Shown: positions 59,234-64,000 of the stretch, in pieces
Position numbering within the stretch: the first letter of the stretch is position 1
How the letters are laid out: each line of letters starts with the position of its first letter
Assembly (NCBI RefSeq): GCF_900110855.1
Contig: NZ_FOFA01000004.1
Span: forward strand, 1 to 64,000
Source of the DNA: Microlunatus flavus
GTDB taxonomy: Bacteria > Actinomycetota > Actinomycetes > Propionibacteriales > Propionibacteriaceae
Length of the DNA stretch: 64,000 nucleotides
Reading direction: 5' to 3'
Position numbers and translations under genes: made by a program
Notes under the pieces: model-generated
Told to the model about the DNA's origin: nothing
What the model saw: the letters and a program-made list of their open reading frames with translations, nothing else
The model's database searches: none

Positions 59234-60243
59234 CGCGCTCCCCCCGCCGCGACGGAGGGGTCCGACGGGAGTCCGGCCGCCTCGCGCGCCAGGCGGAGCG
59301 CCTGCGCGACCGGCAGCGCCGACGTCGCCGCCAGGTGCTCCGGGATCGCGCCCTCGCGCAGGACGGCGGCGACGTGCCGCAGCGCCGCGGTGAAGGAGTG
59401 CGCGTCGACGGTCGGGCTCTCGACCACGGGCTCCGACGAGGAGGACGAGCGGATCTCCACCTGCGCCCCCGGCGTCGGGTGCCAGGGGTTGTCGACGCGG
59501 ATGGTGCCCTCGGTGCCGAGCAGCAGCGTCGTGGTCTCCGGCTGGCGACGGAACCCGCACGTGAGCAGCAGCCGGCGCCCGTCCGCGTACGTGAGGACGC
59601 CGGCCGCCTCGACCTCGACCTCGACGCCGAGCTCGGCGGCGACCTGGGCCTCCGCGAGCGGCTGGCCGAACAGCTCGTGCGCGAGCCGCATCGGGTAGCA
59701 GCCGACGTCGGCGAGCGCGCCGCCGAACATGGGCGCGGAGAGCCGGATGTTCTCGGGCCTCGTGACGGGGAAGTGGAACGACGCGACGATCTCGCGCAGC
59801 TCCCCGATGGCGCCGGAGCCGATCAGCTCGACCACGCGCCGGTGCTGCGCCTGGAACGGGAAGACGAACGACTCCCACAGCAGGCCGCCGCTGGTCCGGG
59901 CCACGTCGAGCAGCGCGCGGGTGGCGACCGGGTTGGTGGTCAGCGGCTTCTCGCACAGCACGGCCTTGCCGGCCTCGAGCGCGGCCGCGGCCCACTCCGC
60001 GTGCAGCGGGTTGGGCAGCGGCACGTAGACGGCCTCGACCTCGGGGTCCTCCAGGACGGCCTGGTAGCCGTCGACGGCCCGCGTGACGCCGTGCTCGCGG
60101 GCCCACGCCTGCGTACGGTCGCGGTCACGCCCGCCGACCACCACGGCCACGTCGCCGGACTCGGCGAGGGCGGGCAGCAGCTGGGCGCGGGCGATGTTCG
60201 CGGTGCCGAGGACGCCCCAGCGCACCGGTTCGCGGGCGCTCAC
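59230..60243 (-). CDS. Gfo/Idh/MocA-family oxidoreductase
   Basis: The 337-residue two-domain NAD(P)-dependent oxidoreductase has an N-terminal Rossmann domain (VRWGVLGTANIARAQLLPAL; GxxxxA) and the family motif EKP in AGKAVLCEKPLTTN. ADVGCYPMRLAHELFG holds the active-site His region. The C-terminal domain is a beta-sheet scaffold. Family members act on sugars, inositols or related polyols. It starts at GTG, overlapping the GntR stop by 4 nt. Its role with the TldE/DUF4438 genes is unclear. Confidence 0.9.
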   Translation of the reverse strand: MSAREPVRWGVLGTANIARAQLLPALAESGDVAVVVGGRDRDRTQAWAREHGVTRAVDGYQAVLEDPEVEAVYVPLPNPLHAEWAAAALEAGKAVLCEKPLTTNPVATRALLDVARTSGGLLWESFVFPFQAQHRRVVELIGSGAIGELREIVASFHFPVTRPENIRLSAPMFGGALADVGCYPMRLAHELFGQPLAEAQVAAELGVEVEVEAAGVLTYADGRRLLLTCGFRRQPETTTLLLGTEGTIRVDNPWHPTPGAQVEIRSSSSSEPVVESPTVDAHSFTAALRHVAAVLREGAIPEHLAATSALPVAQALRLAREAAGLPSDPSVAAGGAR

Positions 60244-60965
60244 GCCTGCCCCACGTCCGGAACGGCCGCGGCGAGGAGGTGCCCGGGGACGGTGTTGCGG
60301 TCGGTGACGTAGTGGGCGTAGATGGCCTTCTCGATCTGTCGGGAGGTGCCGGTGCGCAGGGCGTCGCGGACCGGTTCGTGCCGGGCGCGCGCCGCGGTGA
60401 GGGCGAGGTGCTGGCGGTCGATCGAGGCGCGCATGAGGGCACCGATCTGGCCGTTGACGGTGGACCAGAGCTCGACGGCCCGCCGCCGTCCGGAGGCGTT
60501 GACGATGAGCCCGTGGAAGTGCACGTCGGCCTCCACGACGCCCTGCATGTCGCCCTGCCGCGCGGCCTCGTCCATCCGGTCGAGCGCGGCGGCCAGCGCC
60601 TCGTCGAGCCCGACCTTCTCCTCGCGGGTCAGCGCCTTGGCGATGCCGGCCTCGAGCACGTAGCGGGCGAAGCAGACGTCGTCGGCGTCCTCCTCGCTCA
60701 TCCGGGTGACGACGCTGTGCCGCCGCGGCGAGATCTCAATCAGGCCCTCGGAGGAGAGGCCCCGCATCGCCTCGCGCACCGTCGCGCGGCTGACCCCGAG
60801 GTCGGAGGCGATCGTCGCCTCGACCAGCCGGGCGCCCGCGGGCAGCTCGTTGTTGAGGATCTGGCGGCGCAACGCGTTGCGCACCGCCTCCGGCAGCGAC
60901 TCGTGCTCGAGCACCGCGCGCACCCCCTGCCTGCCGGCCGCCTGGACCAGCGTGTCGGACGTCAT
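60240..60965 (-). CDS. GntR-family (FadR-type) transcriptional regulator
   Basis: The 241-residue regulator has an N-terminal winged HTH (SLPEAVRNALRRQILNNELPAGARLVEATIASDLGVSRATVREAMRGLSSEGLIEISPRR, about 22-82) and a helical FCD sensor domain (LDRMDEAARQGDMQGVVEADVHFHGLIVNASG with the metal-binding Asp/His pattern; ARHEPVRDALRTG). FCD regulators often bind carboxylates or sugar acids. It is embedded between DUF4438 and Gfo/Idh genes with 4-nt overlaps at both ends, so it most likely controls this operon. Confidence 0.92.
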   Translation of the reverse strand: MTSDTLVQAAGRQGVRAVLEHESLPEAVRNALRRQILNNELPAGARLVEATIASDLGVSRATVREAMRGLSSEGLIEISPRRHSVVTRMSEEDADDVCFARYVLEAGIAKALTREEKVGLDEALAAALDRMDEAARQGDMQGVVEADVHFHGLIVNASGRRRAVELWSTVNGQIGALMRASIDRQHLALTAARARHEPVRDALRTGTSRQIEKAIYAHYVTDRNTVPGHLLAAAVPDVGQA

Positions 60966-61831
60966 CCTGCCCTGCCCGAGGTGCTGCCGAGTGCTCCCAC
61001 AAGGGCGTTCACCGTGAGTCCCTCGTGCGTCTGAGCGTCCGGGACGGCCCGCAGCAGGGCGGCCGGCCCGCAGAGCAGCGGGACCAGGCCGGGACCGTGG
61101 CCCGGCATCGGGCTGTCGCCGTGCACCACGAGGCCGACCGTGACGTGCCCGCGGCGGTAGCCCATGTTGTGCCGCACGTCGAGGTCGGCGACGGCGAGCA
61201 GGTCGCCCAGCCGCAGCACGGCGAGCAGCGGGTCGCCGGCCGGGAAGGCGAGGTCGACGTCCCACTGCTGGGCCGGCCGGCCGATGCCGTTGCCGGCGAG
61301 GCGGCTGGGGACGACCCCGCGCACGCCGACCTCGACGCCGTCGGCACCGAGTCGGATGCCGAGCGCCGGCGCGAGCCACGGGTCGAGGTTCAGCAGGGCG
61401 ACCCCGTCGGGCAGGCCGTCGAGCGTGGCGCCCTGGCCGTGCGCGCGGACGCTGAACCCGTCGCCGGGCCGGAGCCGCTCGAGCGCCTCGTCGGGGAGCC
61501 AGACCAGCAGCCGGCCGTCCTCGCCCCGCTTGCCGAACACCCGTCCCTCGGCCCCCGCCGCCGCACCGGAACGGACGACGACCGGGTTGCCGACGCACCC
61601 GTACGCGGTCAGGGCGTGCCGGGCCGGCTGGTCGGGGTGGCCGACGCTGACGCCGGGGGCGACGTGGTCGCCGACGGCAGAGGTGACGAGGTCGCCGAGC
61701 GCGACGCCGAGGACGATGCCGCCGTCACCGACCGGCACGTACGGGTGGCCGTCGACGTCGATCCGGTACGGCGTGCTGCCCATCGCGGGCGCCTCGGCGA
61801 CCCCGGCGAGCTTGACCGCGACGCTCCTCAC
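60962..61831 (-). CDS. DUF4438 protein (first copy)
   Basis: The 289-residue protein resembles the DUF4438 family from memory (a structural-genomics target of unknown function): PYVPVGDGGIVLGVALGDLVTSAVGDHVAPGVSV, YGCVGNPVVVRSGAAAGAEGRVFGKRG, and YRRGHVTVGLVVHGDSPMPGHGPGLVPLLCGP. The last is the most characteristic. No signal, helix or catalytic motif is recognised. The GTG start overlaps the stop of the second copy by 4 nt. The two copies share architecture but differ markedly in sequence. Confidence 0.8.
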   Translation of the reverse strand: MRSVAVKLAGVAEAPAMGSTPYRIDVDGHPYVPVGDGGIVLGVALGDLVTSAVGDHVAPGVSVGHPDQPARHALTAYGCVGNPVVVRSGAAAGAEGRVFGKRGEDGRLLVWLPDEALERLRPGDGFSVRAHGQGATLDGLPDGVALLNLDPWLAPALGIRLGADGVEVGVRGVVPSRLAGNGIGRPAQQWDVDLAFPAGDPLLAVLRLGDLLAVADLDVRHNMGYRRGHVTVGLVVHGDSPMPGHGPGLVPLLCGPAALLRAVPDAQTHEGLTVNALVGALGSTSGRAG

Positions 61832-62718
61832 GCCGCCACCCCCTTCGCAGCGGGCGCGGCGTCGGCGACGTACGCACCCAGGTTGGCGTCGCGGTCGAGC
61901 ACGACGTGGAAGGCCTCGGCCGGACCACTGAAGAGCGAGGTCGGACCGGGCCCGTGGCCGAATAGCGCGCACTGCCCGGTCGAGATCGTGCCGACGGTGA
62001 TCCACCCCGGGCGGAACCCGCGCCCCCAGCTGTGGTCGGTGTCGCGCAGGACGACGAGGTCGCCGATGCGCAGCCCCTCCAGGCCGAGCGAGAGGGAGGC
62101 GTCGAGGCCGGCGTACGCACCCATGAGGTCGGTGTTCGCGTACTCCGACGACATCCCGCCGCCGGCACCGGCGGCGTCGGCGGGGACGTCGACGGCCACG
62201 TGCACCTCGAGGCGTCCGTCGGCCGTGGTGCCGCCGGGCAGGGCCGCGAGGACGGCGGGGTCGAGGTTCTTGACCCGGACCTGCGGGTGGTCGGTGAGCA
62301 CGAGGCCCTGGCCGCGGGCGCGGACCGTGACCTGGTCGCCCACCGTCGCGCCCTCGAGCACGGCGTCGGCGGCGTCGACGAGGACGTACGCGTGCTGGCC
62401 GATCGCGACGCCGCGCCCGCCCGCCGACGCACCGGAGACGAGGGTGACCTCGTTGCCGACGCAGGTGAGGTACTGCAGGGCGAAGTTCGCGGCCGGGTCC
62501 GCGTGCCGCACCGACAGGCCCGGCTCGAGGTGGTCGCTGGCCCAGCCCGTCGCCGGCTCGCCGAGGTGGCCGGCGAGGGTCACGCCGCCCATGCCGGGCA
62601 GCAGGAACGGCGAGCCGTCCGCGTCGACCCGGTAGGCGTGCCGGTCGGCGGTCGCCGGCCACACCTCGCCGGCCAGCAGCTGGGTCACCAGCCGGTCGGC
62701 GTTGCTCTCGACCTTCAC
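61828..62718 (-). CDS. DUF4438 protein (second copy)
   Basis: The 296-residue protein has the same order of conserved pieces as its neighbour: PFLLPGMGGVTLAGHLGEPATGWASDHLEPGLSV, YLTCVGNEVTLVSGASAGGRGVAIGQHA, and WGRGFRPGWITVGTISTGQCALFGHGPGPTSLFSGP. Tandem DUF4438 genes may form a heteromer. The GTG overlaps the upstream TldE stop by 4 nt. It looks soluble and cytoplasmic. Function unknown. Confidence 0.8.
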   Translation of the reverse strand: MKVESNADRLVTQLLAGEVWPATADRHAYRVDADGSPFLLPGMGGVTLAGHLGEPATGWASDHLEPGLSVRHADPAANFALQYLTCVGNEVTLVSGASAGGRGVAIGQHAYVLVDAADAVLEGATVGDQVTVRARGQGLVLTDHPQVRVKNLDPAVLAALPGGTTADGRLEVHVAVDVPADAAGAGGGMSSEYANTDLMGAYAGLDASLSLGLEGLRIGDLVVLRDTDHSWGRGFRPGWITVGTISTGQCALFGHGPGPTSLFSGPAEAFHVVLDRDANLGAYVADAAPAAKGVAA

Positions 62719-64000
62719 GCGGTCTCCTCCTCGGGGGACTGGGATGTCGCAGCGGCGCTGCCCGCCGAGCCGAAGCGGAAGCCCCGGACCCGGAGGGCGG
62801 GAGCGGAGACCGCACCGTTCCACACGTTGGCCAGCGGCTGGGCCAGCACGTCGGCGCCGAGCGCGTCGACGCGCGACAGCACGCCGAACACGGACTCGGT
62901 GAAGCGCGCCGGCCGCACCGGGGTGGTCAGGCGCCCGTCCTCGATGAGGAAGCAGGCGTCGCGGCTGCCGCCGGTCAGGGTCGTGGCGGCCGGGTCGACC
63001 ACCCGGAGGTACCACAGTCGCTGGACGTAGACGCCGCGCTCGACGCCGCCGACGAGCTCGTCGACGGACGCGCTGCCGGGCGCCATCGTCAGGCTGGCGG
63101 GCGCGGGGTGCGGCGTCTCCTCGCGGGCGATGTGCGCGTGCCCGGTCGCCGGCAGCCCGGCGCGCGCCGCGCTGGCCCGGTCGGTGACGGCGTCGGCGAC
63201 GACGCCGTGGTCGAGCAGCGGGACGCGCACGGAGTCGGTGCCCTCGGGGTCGAAGGGGAACGGGAGCCCCCGCACGGCCCGCGGGTCGTCGGCCACGTCG
63301 ACCGTCTCGGGCGCGACGCGCTCGCCGCGGCGCCGCGCGACCGCACCCACCCCGTCGGCGACCGCGTCGCCGGTGAACCCGTACGCGTGGAACCCCTCGA
63401 GCAGCTCGCCGGTGGCGAGCGGGCCCAGGACGACGTCGTACGTCCCGTCGGCCAGGTCGACCCGGCCGCGAGCACGACCGGCCTCCTCCACGGTGCGGGC
63501 GACCACGGCATCGAGGTCGAGGACGGCGAGGCGCCGGTCGAGGTCGACCCAGTGCGAGGTGCCGTCGTCGATGCGGACCGTGAAGGTTCCGAAGGCCTCG
63601 GTCGCGGCGGCGTAGCGCTCGACGCCGTCGTGGTCGACGACGGCGAGCTCGGTGACCGCGCGACCGAGCATGCCGAAGGCCTCGCCTCCCGCGGCTCCGG
63701 CGGCGCGCATGAGCCCGCGCACCGCGTCGACGCGCTCCGGGGTGCCCCAGGCCGCGGTGGCCGGGTCCCACAGCGTGCCGGGAGCGAGGACGCCGACGTC
63801 GTGCCCGGACGCCGGCGCCGGCAGCACGGGCAGCGGTCCCGCGGCCCGGGCGAGCGCCGCGGCTCGTCCGGTCGCCCGGCGACCGGCGTCGGCCGCTCCG
63901 GCCAGGTCGGTGGTCGCCACCCGGGCCGAGCGGCCATCGACGACGGCGCGGACCATCAGCTGGCGCTCGTGCACGTCCTGCGGCTGATGCACGCGGTCGA
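62715..64000 (-). CDS. TldE/PmbA-like protein, N-terminus beyond the window
   Basis: At least 428 residues of the TldD/TldE (PmbA) family are visible, read to the right edge. Visible pieces: HERQLMVRAVVDGRSARVATTDL, GEAFGMLGRAVTELAVVDHDGVERYAAATEAFGTFTVR, DVVLGPLATGELLEGFHAYGFTGDAV, GLPFPFDPEGTDSVRVPLLDHGVVADAVTDRASAARAGLP, and VQRLWYLRVVDPAATTLTGGSRDACFLIEDGRL. I see no HExxxH metal motif, so it fits the non-catalytic TldE partner; TldD would be expected upstream, outside the window. TldD/E is a peptidase acting on unfolded peptides and on modified peptides such as microcin B17. GTG 63992 is probably not the true start. Confidence 0.85.
   Translation of the reverse strand, partial: DRVHQPQDVHERQLMVRAVVDGRSARVATTDLAGAADAGRRATGRAAALARAAGPLPVLPAPASGHDVGVLAPGTLWDPATAAWGTPERVDAVRGLMRAAGAAGGEAFGMLGRAVTELAVVDHDGVERYAAATEAFGTFTVRIDDGTSHWVDLDRRLAVLDLDAVVARTVEEAGRARGRVDLADGTYDVVLGPLATGELLEGFHAYGFTGDAVADGVGAVARRRGERVAPETVDVADDPRAVRGLPFPFDPEGTDSVRVPLLDHGVVADAVTDRASAARAGLPATGHAHIAREETPHPAPASLTMAPGSASVDELVGGVERGVYVQRLWYLRVVDPAATTLTGGSRDACFLIEDGRLTTPVRPARFTESVFGVLSRVDALGADVLAQPLANVWNGAVSAPALRVRGFRFGSAGSAAATSQSPEEETA

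Overview
The window is chromosomal DNA from a very GC-rich actinobacterium. Supporting signs are abundant GTG starts, hairpin terminators without U-tracts, and typical actinobacterial gene neighbourhoods: xerC / M23 peptidase / rpsB-tsf / pyrH-frr-cdsA-rlmN, the fabG-fabI pair, a DUF3099 protein, SURF1, and fdhD beside DUF6457. The style suggests Propionibacteriales (Nocardioides/Microlunatus-like), but no rRNA gene is inside the window to settle this. No phage, transposase, CRISPR array or tRNA was seen.

Layout. 1-450: upstream control region of an rRNA operon that runs leftward out of the window, with two promoters sharing the same -10. 490-2966: phosphodiesterase and a TetR/flavin-monooxygenase pair. 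2963-8436 (minus): translation and lipid housekeeping block. 8838-17999: M23 peptidase, XerC, beta-propeller lactonase, peptide deformylase, rRNA methylase, YbaK-like editing protein, TauE, SPFH/NfeD pair, ABC ATPase. 18131-33412: mixed housekeeping, including fabG / secreted PKD-HAD protein / fabI, moaA, fdhD, SURF1, RlmA, an ABC-F protein and LtrA.

33453-44337 is a xylo-oligosaccharide locus. A LacI regulator and a GH3 enzyme are divergent from a Tat-lipoprotein binding protein, two permeases, xylose isomerase and a GH120 beta-xylosidase. Operator-like palindromes and a long hairpin lie between the two arms, and a REP-like repeat cluster lies between xylA and the GH120 gene. No xylulokinase is present in the window. 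pdxST follows.

46102-57425 is rich in regulator/target pairs, each with paired palindromes in the divergent promoter: TetR/SDR, SDR/TetR-MFS, and a true tetracycline-repressor-class TetR whose tetO-like operators face a TetX-like flavin monooxygenase. PabBC, LysR/EamA and a Fic protein complete this part.

58400-64000 (minus) is a six-gene operon: TldE-like protein, two DUF4438 proteins, GntR regulator, Gfo/Idh/MocA oxidoreductase and LLM flavin oxidoreductase. All five junctions are 4-nt start/stop overlaps. Its function is not known to me. It is the best candidate for an undescribed system, followed by the tetO-like TetR/monooxygenase pair.
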